A DNA stretch of 64,000 nt, from contig AP024676.1 in NCBI GenBank assembly GCA_025998955.1, positions 2,728,001 through 2,792,000 on the forward strand, given 5' to 3'. The translations under genes were made by a program, and so were the position numbers. Below, in pieces: positions 35,843-44,130 of the stretch; the first letter of the stretch is position 1; each line of letters starts with the position of its first letter. Origin of the DNA: Candidatus Roseilinea sp. (lineage in GTDB: Bacteria > Chloroflexota > Anaerolineae > J036 > Brachytrichaceae). The notes below the pieces were generated by a model. It did no database searches. It was given only the letters and a program-made list of their open reading frames with translations, and had not been told where the DNA came from.

Positions 35843-36144
35843 ATGTCGTTGTTGGTCTTGGCTTATCCAGAATTGTCTGACGCGGATCGCGAGCGCATTC
35901 GCGCCTTTTGGTCAAGCTGCATGACGCGCTTTACGCCGGCAGGCCTTTCGCGCACCGTGCGCTGCACGTGGATTTCACGCCGCACATCGGCGTGGGCAAC
36001 GATCCTGACCCGCACGTGTGCCTACGCCAGATTGCGCTGTGGAACGAGACAGAGTTTGCCCTGCGCGGGAGGGTGGCTACCCTCGATCTGGTGCGATACG
36101 AAGATGACGCGGTGCATACATTTGCCCAGGTGCAGTTGTTATGA
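35843..36144 (+). pseudogene. 2'-5' RNA ligase-like gene, internally deleted and frameshifted
   Basis: Two frames together give a shortened 2H-phosphoesterase-like protein. The N-terminal piece, from ATG 35843 behind AAGGAGG, reads MSLLVLAYPELSDADRERIR. After about 35907 the family sequence continues in another frame with LVKLHDALYAGRPF, then HVDFTPHIGVGND and ending VHTFAQVQLL. Family members have 160-180 aa and two HxT-type motifs. Here only the second (PHIGVGN) remains, and the sequence between the N-terminal strand and LHDALYAG is missing. A deletion plus a 1 nt shift at the TTTT run 35906-35909 explains this. Probably non-functional. Confidence 0.65.
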
Positions 36145-37040
36145 GAACGCTTGAGCCAAGCGACCGTGCTGTCCGGCTCGATCGAGTACCGCTGTGGGCG
36201 TGGTGCATGCTCGGTGCATGGCTCGCCAGCGCGATCTACCTCGTTGCCATCGGCAAGGTCGAGAACGTCGCCATCTGGTCGTTCATCGGCGCATACCAGT
36301 TGTTGCTGGTGGGCGTCATCGTCCGTGTCACCCGCCCGATGCCGGAAGATGCGCCGAGCTTGGCGTCCACGACGACACCCGCCCGCACCTGGGCGCAACT
36401 CGGCGTCGTCGGCGCGTTCATCCTCCTGACCGGGTTTGCGCGGACGTTGCCCATCTGGTCGGATATGACCGCGGCCCTGTCTGCACTGGGCGAGCGGTTG
36501 CTGCCCGCCGAGATCGTCGGCGGGCCGGGCAATGCCATCGCCAACCCGGTGCAGTATTTCATCCTGCCATTCGTGTTGTTGCTCGTGCTGGGCGCGCGCC
36601 CGGCCGAACTGGGTTTGGGTCGTGGACACAAAGTACTGCGCGCGTGTTTGGTGTGGGTCGCGGCACCCGCGATCTTTTGGATCATCCTGTTGGTGAGCGG
36701 CCAGCTCACGTTCATGCGCTTGGTGCGCGCGGTGGTGGGCAACGCGCTGCAAAACGGCTTCTTCGAGGAATTCCTGTTTCGCGGCGCGCTGCAAACGCGG
36801 TTGAACAAACTGGTGCAGCCCGGCTGGGCGCTGGTGATACAGGCTCTGGCCTTTGGCGTCTGGCACTTCAACGCCAACGCCGGCGTTGCGCCGGGCGACC
36901 CGTTCGCTGCGCTGGCGGCCTGCGTCGTCTCGCAGACGGTCAGTGGGCTGGCCTATGGCATCGTCTTTCTGCGCACGCGCAACCTCGTCGCGCCATCCGT
37001 GGCGCATGTGTTGATGAACGCGGTGGGGCGGACGCTTTGA
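36141..37040 (+). CDS. CPBP family intramembrane metalloprotease
   Basis: 299 aa, about eight membrane helices. It has the Abi/CPBP motifs: EEFLFRGAL (EExxxR), FGVWHFN (FxxxH) and the last HVLMNAVG. Relatives include CAAX-type Rce1-like proteases and bacteriocin self-immunity proteins; substrates are mostly unknown. The ATG overlaps the stop of the broken 2'-5' RNA ligase-like gene by 4 nt, an arrangement left over from when that gene was intact. Confidence 0.87.
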   Translation: MRTLEPSDRAVRLDRVPLWAWCMLGAWLASAIYLVAIGKVENVAIWSFIGAYQLLLVGVIVRVTRPMPEDAPSLASTTTPARTWAQLGVVGAFILLTGFARTLPIWSDMTAALSALGERLLPAEIVGGPGNAIANPVQYFILPFVLLLVLGARPAELGLGRGHKVLRACLVWVAAPAIFWIILLVSGQLTFMRLVRAVVGNALQNGFFEEFLFRGALQTRLNKLVQPGWALVIQALAFGVWHFNANAGVAPGDPFAALAACVVSQTVSGLAYGIVFLRTRNLVAPSVAHVLMNAVGRTL

Positions 37041-37045
37041 AGCAG

Positions 37046-37582
37046 TTACCGTCTCACGACGTATGTGCTCTGCACCAGCCCCGAAGCGTAAGCGCGTGAC
37101 GACACCAGCTCGAGATGTACGTCCCTGCCCAGCGGGCCGAACCAGGGCAGCCCGGCGCCGATCAACACCGGCACAGTGGTCAACGTGATCTCGTCAATCA
37201 AGCCCGCCTGCAGGAACGATTGGATGGTCTTGCCGCCGTCCACGTAGACGCTTTTGCTGCCGGTCGCTTCGAGATGTTCCGCCAGCGCGCGCGGCGCGAG
37301 CGAACTGGCCTCCACGAGCAACTTCAAGTCATCACGGATCGCCACTGGGCCGCTGCTCAGCACGACCGTTCGCTTGGTCTTGTAGGGCCAGTCGCCGAAC
37401 GTCAGGACTTTCTCATACGTGCCCCGGCCCATGACCACGGTGTCGATCGAGTCGCTGAAGGCTCGATAGCCGTAGTCCTCGCCGTCCGGCGCCGCTTGCG
37501 GTAGCCAGTCCAGGCTGCCATCCGGCCGGGCGATGAAGCCGTCCAGGCTGGTCGCGATATAGACGCTGAATTTGATCGCCAA
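37046..37582 (-). CDS. Dihydrofolate reductase family protein (RibD C-terminal-like)
   Basis: 178 aa. FSVYIATSLDGFIARPDGS is the DHFR/RibD-C start, followed by TVVMGRGTYEKVLTFGDWPY and SKSVYVDGGKTIQSFLQAGL. Proteins of this kind reduce small substrates with NADPH; most are uncharacterised. The longer frame begins at 37609, but GGAGGAGG lies 7 nt before TTG 37582, which I take as the true start. It converges with the CPBP gene, only 5 nt apart. Confidence 0.85.
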   Translation of the reverse strand: MAIKFSVYIATSLDGFIARPDGSLDWLPQAAPDGEDYGYRAFSDSIDTVVMGRGTYEKVLTFGDWPYKTKRTVVLSSGPVAIRDDLKLLVEASSLAPRALAEHLEATGSKSVYVDGGKTIQSFLQAGLIDEITLTTVPVLIGAGLPWFGPLGRDVHLELVSSRAYASGLVQSTYVVRR

Positions 37583-37640
37583 GATTGATCCTCCTCCAGC
37601 AAGTTTCACGTGCGCCAGATCCCTTGAGATCGAAGAAAGG

Positions 37641-37664
37641 ACCCTCTCCCTAGGGGGAGAGGGT
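37641..37664 (-). terminator. Hairpin downstream of the lipoprotein gene
   Basis: A perfect 10 bp stem (37641-37650 with 37655-37664) with a 4 nt loop. On the minus strand it follows the lipoprotein stop by about 33 nt and is followed by CCTTTCTT. It is a plausible rho-independent terminator, though the T run is interrupted. Confidence 0.55.
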
Positions 37665-37696
37665 TGGTTGAGGAGCGCACATGCAATGCCAAGCGA

Positions 37697-39529
37697 TCAC
37701 TTGAACCCATTCATGGCCGACATCAAACCATGCCAGTGCACGCGACCGTCTTCCGTCCGTGCGAGCAGCAAGATCGCTTCGCCCTTGCCATCGGGGTGCC
37801 ATCCACGCACGAAGATCGCGTCGGCCAATGCCAGACCGGGTCCGATGTCGCGCGGCAACTGCACCTCCGGCAGGTTGGGCACGTCGCTAAACACCAGCGA
37901 CGTTGTCATCCCGAGCTGTGTCCTGCGAAGCTCGGCGACGGCCTCGTCCGGCGTCAACGTCACGCCTTCCGAGCGCCAATAGCCGATGACGAACGATTCA
38001 CCCATCAATGCCTTGAGCGCATCGAAGTCGCGCGCCGTCAGCGCCTGCTCCAACTTGGCCCGGACGCCGGTGACATCGCCTTCATCCGCTGCCGCGGCGC
38101 GCTCGCGCATCAGTTGCTCGAATCGCTCGAGCGGCATGGGCACGAGCGTGCTGGCAATCTCCAATGTCTGAGTCAGGTCGAACGAGCTGCTGACCAGATA
38201 ATGCGTGCCACTCTCCGCCCACCCCACGGCATAGCCTTCGAGCAAGTTGTGCGCAGTGCCCTTCTGATCTCGCAACTCGACGGCGACGCCGGGGTCGTTC
38301 GGCCTGAGCGTGTCCGTCACCGACCCCTGCACCTCCACCCAGCGGAATTCGCTGTTGGGGTCGGTCGCGCGGGCGCGAAAGCCGCGGTCGTTCACTTCGG
38401 CGGATTTCGGATCCCAGTCCAACCCCTCCGGCAGGGCAAGCGGCAATGCGATGCGCACCTGCCCGGCGCTGAGTTCAGGTTGCTGTTCGCGCGCCTCGCC
38501 GATCAAGCCTTCGGTGAAGGTGCGAATCGCGCGCTTGTCGTCTTCGGTCGCCTCGCGTTCGCCGCGCCCGCCAAAGGTGATCTGCGTGACCACTTCCTTG
38601 TCCGTCGTCCTCTGCTCATACAGAGCCAACTCGTCCACCCAGCGATACAGTTGATCCAACCCGCTCGGGTTGAGGAACAGCGGTGTTATTGGCGCATCCG
38701 TTTCACACCGATGCACGTACGCGCGCCCGGTCATCTCCACACTCACGCACATCGGCGTGCGGTCGGGCGTCGTCTCCTGCCGCAGCGCAATGACCGTCGC
38801 CCATGATGCGCCGGCCCGGCCGCTGCGCGCTTCGAAATACATCAGTTGCGCCAGCTCGGCGATGGCCCGTTGATCCGCCGGCGTCGGTTGCTGGTCGCCT
38901 TTGCCGGTGAACACGATCTGGCCGGCAGGCGTCTCGGCCCGGAAGGTGGCGAAACGGGCGACGTGCTGGTCGAGCAGCGCGCGATTGGCCTCGTTGACGA
39001 AGCGGCCGGTCATCATCTGCCCGAAGCAATCGCCGAACGCGACGGCTTGCGTGCCAATCTCGGCCATGGCGCAACCCGCTACGTAGATGCCGTCACCGCC
39101 TGTCCACGAGATGATCGTCTCGCCGATTTCCGGCGGCGGCGCTTCGGTCAAACGATAGCGATATGCCTCTGGATCGGTGCGGAAGGTGTAGCGCTTCCCT
39201 TCAACCTCGAACGTCATCTCGTAACCCGGCGTGACCACCAGGGCGCACGACTCGTTGGCATAGCCTGCGCCGAAGCAGGCGTCGGGCCATTCTCGTTGTT
39301 GCACTTCGATCAGCCGTGCGTCGCCGCCGGCTTCGCCCAGCCACTGTCGGAGCAGCATACGCATATTTTGCACGGCGATGGGTTCGCCGCTCGGCACAGG
39401 CGTGACGGTGGGGCCGGTAATCGGCTGCGCAGTCGCGTCAGGGCGCGGGCTTTGCGTGATCGGAACGGCCTGGCATGCGATCAGCGTCAAGGCCGCCAGC
39501 GGGATGGTCAAAACTCTCATTCGAATCAT
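37697..39529 (-). CDS. Large hypothetical lipoprotein
   Basis: 610 aa. A short hydrophobic leader ends in the lipobox LIAC (Cys19), then a Pro/Thr-rich spacer. One recognisable segment is EWPDACFGAGY...CALVVTPGYEMTFEVEGKRY, seen in other secreted Chloroflexota-type proteins. The middle has repeated VVTQITFGGRGEREATEDDKR-like pieces (VFTGKGDQQPTPADQRAIAELA is related), suggesting internal duplication. The start ATG 39529 follows GAGAGGTG; a GTG at 39538 falls inside that site. It is divergent from the XRE/NB-ARC/TPR regulator. Function unknown. Confidence 0.75.
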   Translation of the reverse strand: MIRMRVLTIPLAALTLIACQAVPITQSPRPDATAQPITGPTVTPVPSGEPIAVQNMRMLLRQWLGEAGGDARLIEVQQREWPDACFGAGYANESCALVVTPGYEMTFEVEGKRYTFRTDPEAYRYRLTEAPPPEIGETIISWTGGDGIYVAGCAMAEIGTQAVAFGDCFGQMMTGRFVNEANRALLDQHVARFATFRAETPAGQIVFTGKGDQQPTPADQRAIAELAQLMYFEARSGRAGASWATVIALRQETTPDRTPMCVSVEMTGRAYVHRCETDAPITPLFLNPSGLDQLYRWVDELALYEQRTTDKEVVTQITFGGRGEREATEDDKRAIRTFTEGLIGEAREQQPELSAGQVRIALPLALPEGLDWDPKSAEVNDRGFRARATDPNSEFRWVEVQGSVTDTLRPNDPGVAVELRDQKGTAHNLLEGYAVGWAESGTHYLVSSSFDLTQTLEIASTLVPMPLERFEQLMRERAAAADEGDVTGVRAKLEQALTARDFDALKALMGESFVIGYWRSEGVTLTPDEAVAELRRTQLGMTTSLVFSDVPNLPEVQLPRDIGPGLALADAIFVRGWHPDGKGEAILLLARTEDGRVHWHGLMSAMNGFK

Positions 39530-39630
39530 GGTATTCACCTCTCAGTTTGTTCGCAAAGTCTTCAGCACCATGCAACAGACTTCCTCATAGATGCGCTCCA
39601 TTTATCCGCGATTCGGCCCGAAAGGGAACG

Positions 39631-39659
39631 TACAACCCCCATACTCTTACCGATACAAT
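39631..39659 (+). promoter_or_regulatory. Putative promoter giving a leaderless regulator mRNA
   Basis: TACAAT at 39654-39659 ends 8 nt before the ATG at 39668, and no Shine-Dalgarno is present. A weak -35 candidate (TACAAC, 39631-39636) has a 17 nt spacer. Confidence 0.4.
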
Positions 39660-39667
39660 CCGCACCT

Positions 39668-42244
39668 ATGAGCACATTTGCGCAGTGGGCAAAGGAGCGG
39701 CGAAAGGGGCTGGACTTGACGCAAGCGGAGCTGGCCGAACTGGTCGGCTGCTCGCTCATCACCATTGCCAAAATCGAGTCGGGCAAACGGCGACCCTCGA
39801 AACAGATTGCCGAGCTGATGGCGCAACACCTGCGCGTGCCGGACGAGCAACGCGCTGTCTTTGTGAGCTTCGCGCGCGGGCAGACCGAGGTGCCGCCGAT
39901 GCTGGGCGCAGTGCAGACCGCGCGCCAGGACGCCTTCACCGGCATTCCGGCGGCGGCGATCAGCGGCCGGCTGATCGGGCGCGAGTGCGAAATGAAGCAA
40001 ATCACCGATGCGCTCAGGGCCGAAGACGCGCGGCTGATCACGCTGGTCGGCCCGGGTGGGGTGGGCAAGACGCAACTGGCGCTGCGCGCGGCCCAGGCGG
40101 TGCGCGAGCACTTCGCGCAGGGCGTGTGCTTCGTGGATGCGGCGTCGAGCACCGAGGCCGTCGGGCTGGTGCGGACTATGGCGCGAGCCATGCGCGCCGG
40201 CGAGACCGAAGGCGACGGGTTACTCTCGGCGGTCGTCCATCACATCGCCGCGTTGAACTTGTTGCTGGTGCTCGACAACCTCGAACAGGTCGCCGGGGCA
40301 AGCAGCGTGGTGGCGGAGGTCATCGCCGGTTGCCCACGCGTCTGGGTGCTGGCCACCAGCCGCGAGGCGCTGCGCCTGGGCGGCGAGTGCGTGCTACCTG
40401 TGCAACCGCTCGGCGTGCCCATCACCGTGCGCGGTGAGGGTGCGACCACGGCCGATCTGGCGCACGTGCCCTCGGTCGCGCTGTTCGTCGAGCGCGCCCG
40501 CAGCGCCGACCCTGCCTTCCAGTTGACGTCGAGCAATGCCCGCGCCGTGGCCGAGCTGTGCCAACGGTTGGATGGCTTGCCGCTGGCGTTGGAGCTGGCG
40601 GCTGCGCGCGTCGGGCTGATGACGCCGCAAGCGTTGCTGGCCAAACTCGCCCCGGCGCAGCGCATCAACATCGAGCTGATCGCGGGCGGTGTGACCGGTG
40701 CGCCTGCACGCCAGCGCACGCTGCGCAACACCATCCAGTGGAGTTACGACCTGCTCAGCCCGGAGGAACAGTCGGCCTTCCGCCAACTGGCCGTTTTCGT
40801 CGGCGGGTGCACCCTGGAGGCGGCCGAGGCGGTGCTGCGTCCGAGCGAGGGCGACGGGGCGACCGACGTATGGAATGCGCTGACGGTGCAGCTCAACCGC
40901 AGCCTGCTGCACCGGCGTGGAGATGGAGACGGCGATGTGCGCTTCGTGCAGTTGGAAACCATCCGCGAGTTCGCCGTCCAACAGCTCGATGCGGCCCCTG
41001 ATGCGCAAGATGTTCGCCGCCGGTATGCTGCCTATTTCGCCGGGCTTGCCGAGCGCGCTGCTGCTCTGTTGCCCGGCCACCGGTTGCAGGAGGGGCTGGC
41101 GCAACTCGACGCTGATTACACCAATTTGCGCGTTGCGCTCGACTGGCTGCTGCAGCACGATCCGGCGTTGGCGCAGCGCATGGCGGTGCACTTGTCGTCG
41201 TACTGGGATGTGCGTGGCTACTTCCAAGAGGCGCGCGCCATTTACGAAGCTTGCCTGGACAAGAATCCCGAGCCGTCGCCGGATCGGGCTTGGGTATTGT
41301 TGGCCCTGGCCATTCTCGAATACAACGCCTCGCGTCTGGATCGGGCAACGGCGTGCTGCGATCAAGCATTGCAACTATGCCATCGCTTCCGCGACAAGCG
41401 CGGCATCGCCCAGGCGCTGCTGGTCATGGCTTGGGCCACGGAAGGCAAACACAACGCTGCACTGGCCAAAGACCGTTTCCGGCGATCGTTGGCCGCGGCG
41501 CACGCGGCCGGCGATGATTCCATTCTCGCACGCGGACATCTCACCTTTGCCCGCCTGTTCCGCGAGCAAGAGGGCGACCTCGATGCCGCCGATGCCTCGC
41601 TGGAAGCAGCGCTGGCAATCTATCGCCACGCCGGTGATGCGCGCGGCGTGGCACATGCCCTGATGCAACGCAGCGAGGTGGCGGCAGCGCGCGGCGATTA
41701 CGCCACGGCCGTGCAGCGGGTGAGCGAGAGCGTCGCGAGTTTCCGCGAGCTGGGCGCGGCTAACGAGTTGGGTTGGGCGCTGATGTCACTAGGCGAGTCG
41801 CAACTCAACGCCGGCATGCTGGAGCGAGCGCAGCCAAATATCGAAGCCGGTCTGACCACCTTCGAGCGCGTTGGTGTGATATGGGGCGTCGCCATCGGCC
41901 GGCATCATCTGGGACGTCTTGCGCTGCTCAAAGGGGAACCAGACACAGCGCGCTCGTATTACCTGAACAGTATGGCGCTATGTCAGACCCTGAATCGGAT
42001 ACACATGATGGCGCGCTGTCTGGCCGGGTTGGCCGGTGTGGCAGTTCACGAAGGCAACTTCGAACGTGCCGCCAAGTTGTTGGGAGCAGCGCTGCCGAAT
42101 GTGCCCGGCGATCTCACGCCGGCCGATAAACGCGAATATCAGTCGTTCGAAGCGTCGGCGCGCGCAGCGTTAGGCGATGAAGCCTATCAAGCCATCGCGG
42201 CGATGACAGACTTCGGTGAGGCCGTGCGAATCGCATCTGCATAA
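39668..42244 (+). CDS. XRE-type regulator with NB-ARC ATPase and TPR repeats
   Basis: 858 aa, three parts. Residues 1-80 form an XRE helix-turn-helix (LDLTQAELAELVGCSLITI). Residues 100-400 are a STAND/NB-ARC ATPase with Walker A VGPGGVGKTQLA, Walker B NLLLVLDNLEQV and LATSREALRLGGE. From about residue 480 onward come TPR repeats (ALLVMAWATEGKHNAALAKDRF and others). Proteins like this sense a signal through the TPRs and switch by ATP-driven oligomerisation; in Chloroflexota and Actinomycetota they regulate neighbouring genes. The divergent lipoprotein gene is the obvious candidate target (inference). Confidence 0.88.
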   Translation: MSTFAQWAKERRKGLDLTQAELAELVGCSLITIAKIESGKRRPSKQIAELMAQHLRVPDEQRAVFVSFARGQTEVPPMLGAVQTARQDAFTGIPAAAISGRLIGRECEMKQITDALRAEDARLITLVGPGGVGKTQLALRAAQAVREHFAQGVCFVDAASSTEAVGLVRTMARAMRAGETEGDGLLSAVVHHIAALNLLLVLDNLEQVAGASSVVAEVIAGCPRVWVLATSREALRLGGECVLPVQPLGVPITVRGEGATTADLAHVPSVALFVERARSADPAFQLTSSNARAVAELCQRLDGLPLALELAAARVGLMTPQALLAKLAPAQRINIELIAGGVTGAPARQRTLRNTIQWSYDLLSPEEQSAFRQLAVFVGGCTLEAAEAVLRPSEGDGATDVWNALTVQLNRSLLHRRGDGDGDVRFVQLETIREFAVQQLDAAPDAQDVRRRYAAYFAGLAERAAALLPGHRLQEGLAQLDADYTNLRVALDWLLQHDPALAQRMAVHLSSYWDVRGYFQEARAIYEACLDKNPEPSPDRAWVLLALAILEYNASRLDRATACCDQALQLCHRFRDKRGIAQALLVMAWATEGKHNAALAKDRFRRSLAAAHAAGDDSILARGHLTFARLFREQEGDLDAADASLEAALAIYRHAGDARGVAHALMQRSEVAAARGDYATAVQRVSESVASFRELGAANELGWALMSLGESQLNAGMLERAQPNIEAGLTTFERVGVIWGVAIGRHHLGRLALLKGEPDTARSYYLNSMALCQTLNRIHMMARCLAGLAGVAVHEGNFERAAKLLGAALPNVPGDLTPADKREYQSFEASARAALGDEAYQAIAAMTDFGEAVRIASA

Positions 42245-42345
42245 GCGTGATAGCGACGCCACGGCCAAACCGAACATGCGCCCTAGGTGAGCGCCGGGGT
42301 TCGATATGAGGGGGTGGCTGTCAATGCAGTGACGAGCTAGAGGCG

Positions 42346-44049
42346 CTATGGTTTGCCCTGACAGTGGCCTTTATATTCCTCGGCCTCCTTGAGCAATTGT
42401 TCTGCCCCCTGCGCGCCAGCCTTGCCGGTGGTGCCGAGCATTTGCGCCAGCTCCTCCAGGCGCGCCTTGCGGTCCAGCGCGCGAACGAGGGTCATCGTGC
42501 GTCCATCGCGCTGAAGCTTCTCGACCTTGAAGTGGGCATCGCCGAAGCTGGCGAGTTGCGGCAGATGGGTGATGCACATCACTTGGTGCGTGCGCGCCAA
42601 CTGCCATAGCTTCTGGCCGACGATGGTGCCGACGCGCCCGCCGATGCCCTGGTCAATCTCGTCGAAGATCAGCGTGGGCGTGCTGTCGGCCAACGCAAGC
42701 GTCGCCTTCAGCGCCAGCATCAGGCGCGCCGTCTCCCCTCCCGAAGCGATCTTCGCCAGCGGCTTCAGCCCCTCGCCCACGTTCGGCGCGATCATGAACT
42801 CGACGTGGTCGGCGCCGGTGGTGTCCGGCTCTTGCGGCGTGATCTGCACCGCAAAGCGCGCGCCGCTCATGCGCAGGTCTTGCAGCTCTGCCTCGATGCC
42901 CTGGGCGAGCTGCCTGGCCGCGGCCTGGCGTTGTTTCGAGAGTTCGCCGGCTATCGCGGCGATCTCCTTCGCCAGTTGCTGCGCTCGGTGCTGCAGCGCT
43001 TCGATGTGCTCGGCGCTGTGCTCGATCTGATTGAGTTCGGCCTCGGCCTGTTCGCCGAAGGCGATGACCGCCTCGACCGTCTCGCCATATTTGCGCTTGA
43101 GCTTCTTGATCAACTCCAGCCGGTCTTCGACCTTTTGCAGCCGTTGCGGGTTGAACTCGATCGCGTCGCGGTAGTCGCGCAACGTGCGCGCGACCTCGGC
43201 GACGATGGCGTTCGCCTCTTCGAGCGACTTGTAGTATTCCTCGAACTGTTTGTCGAAGCGCATCAGGTTGGCGATGGCGCGCATGGCCTGGGCGATCAGG
43301 TCGAGCGCTGCGGGTGCATCGCGCGTGGACTCGTAGAGCGCGGCGTGCGCTTCGTCGGCATAGGCGGCCAGCGCCTCGGCGTTGGCCAGCCGGGTGTGCT
43401 CTTCCTGCAGCGCCGCTTCTTCACCAGGCTTGAGGCGGGCGGCGCGAATCTCTTCGAGCTGGAACTTGAGCATGTCCACGCGCCGGGCGCGCTCGCGCTC
43501 GTTGCGTTGCAGCTCGTCGAGCTGCCGGCGCGCGGCGCGCAATTCACCCACCTTGGCTGCGACGCGCTGACGTAGCTCCCACAGGCCGGCATAGCGATCG
43601 AGCAAGTTGACGTGTTCCTTCACCCGCAGCAGCGAGAAATGCTCGCTCTGGCCGTGCACGTCCACCAGCAACTCGCCCAATTCGCGCAGCGCCTGCTGGC
43701 TCACCGCCCGACCGTTCACGCGGGCGATCGAACGGCCGTTGGCGCGAACTTCGCGGGCCAGCATCAATTGGCCGGGCGCGTCGCATTCGATGCCGTGTTC
43801 GGCCAGCGCCGCTTCGACTTGTGGGCGCACTGCGCCATCGTATGCGAAGAGGCCTTCGATCAAGGCCGCCGGTGCGCCGGCGCGCACCATGCTGGCCTCG
43901 GCACGGTCGCCCAACAGCAGGGCGATGCAATCCACGATGATGGATTTGCCGGCGCCGGTCTCGCCCGTGAGCACATTCAACCCCGGGGCGAACTCGATAT
44001 CGAGCGCCTCGATGATCGCGAAATCGCGCACGCGCAGTTCCGTCAACAT
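42346..44049 (-). CDS. recN: DNA repair protein RecN
   Basis: 567 aa SMC-like ATPase. N-terminal LTELRVRDFAIIEALDIEF and Walker A GETGAGKSIIVD (from residue 29). A long coiled coil fills the middle (about 150-370). C-terminal signature and Walker B: IASGGETARLMLALK and TLIFDEIDQGIGGR, then HLPQLASFGDAHFKV. RecN acts early at double-strand breaks with RecA. The start ATG 44049 has AGGAAG just upstream. A large inverted repeat lies directly before it. Confidence 0.95.
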   Translation of the reverse strand: MLTELRVRDFAIIEALDIEFAPGLNVLTGETGAGKSIIVDCIALLLGDRAEASMVRAGAPAALIEGLFAYDGAVRPQVEAALAEHGIECDAPGQLMLAREVRANGRSIARVNGRAVSQQALRELGELLVDVHGQSEHFSLLRVKEHVNLLDRYAGLWELRQRVAAKVGELRAARRQLDELQRNERERARRVDMLKFQLEEIRAARLKPGEEAALQEEHTRLANAEALAAYADEAHAALYESTRDAPAALDLIAQAMRAIANLMRFDKQFEEYYKSLEEANAIVAEVARTLRDYRDAIEFNPQRLQKVEDRLELIKKLKRKYGETVEAVIAFGEQAEAELNQIEHSAEHIEALQHRAQQLAKEIAAIAGELSKQRQAAARQLAQGIEAELQDLRMSGARFAVQITPQEPDTTGADHVEFMIAPNVGEGLKPLAKIASGGETARLMLALKATLALADSTPTLIFDEIDQGIGGRVGTIVGQKLWQLARTHQVMCITHLPQLASFGDAHFKVEKLQRDGRTMTLVRALDRKARLEELAQMLGTTGKAGAQGAEQLLKEAEEYKGHCQGKP

Positions 44050-44058
44050 GAGCTTCCT

Positions 44059-44127
44059 ATCCACGAAGGACACCAAGCACACGAAGTTTTGAATTCATGC
44101 TTGGTGTCCTTCGCGTTCTGCGTGGAT
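44059..44127. repeat. Inverted repeat between the aminotransferase gene and recN
   Basis: Inner perfect arms of 16 bp (44064-44079 and 44098-44113), with an outer ATCCACG/CGTGGAT pair (44059-44065 and 44121-44127). On the minus strand it lies between the aminotransferase stop and the recN start, ending about 9 nt before the ATG. It could act as a partial terminator or control recN translation. Confidence 0.7.
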
Positions 44128-44130
44128 CAA

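Noticed and set aside
37664-38806. Plus-strand open frame of about 380 codons
   Set aside because: Antisense to the lipoprotein gene, which has a lipobox, a ribosome-binding site and sensible composition.
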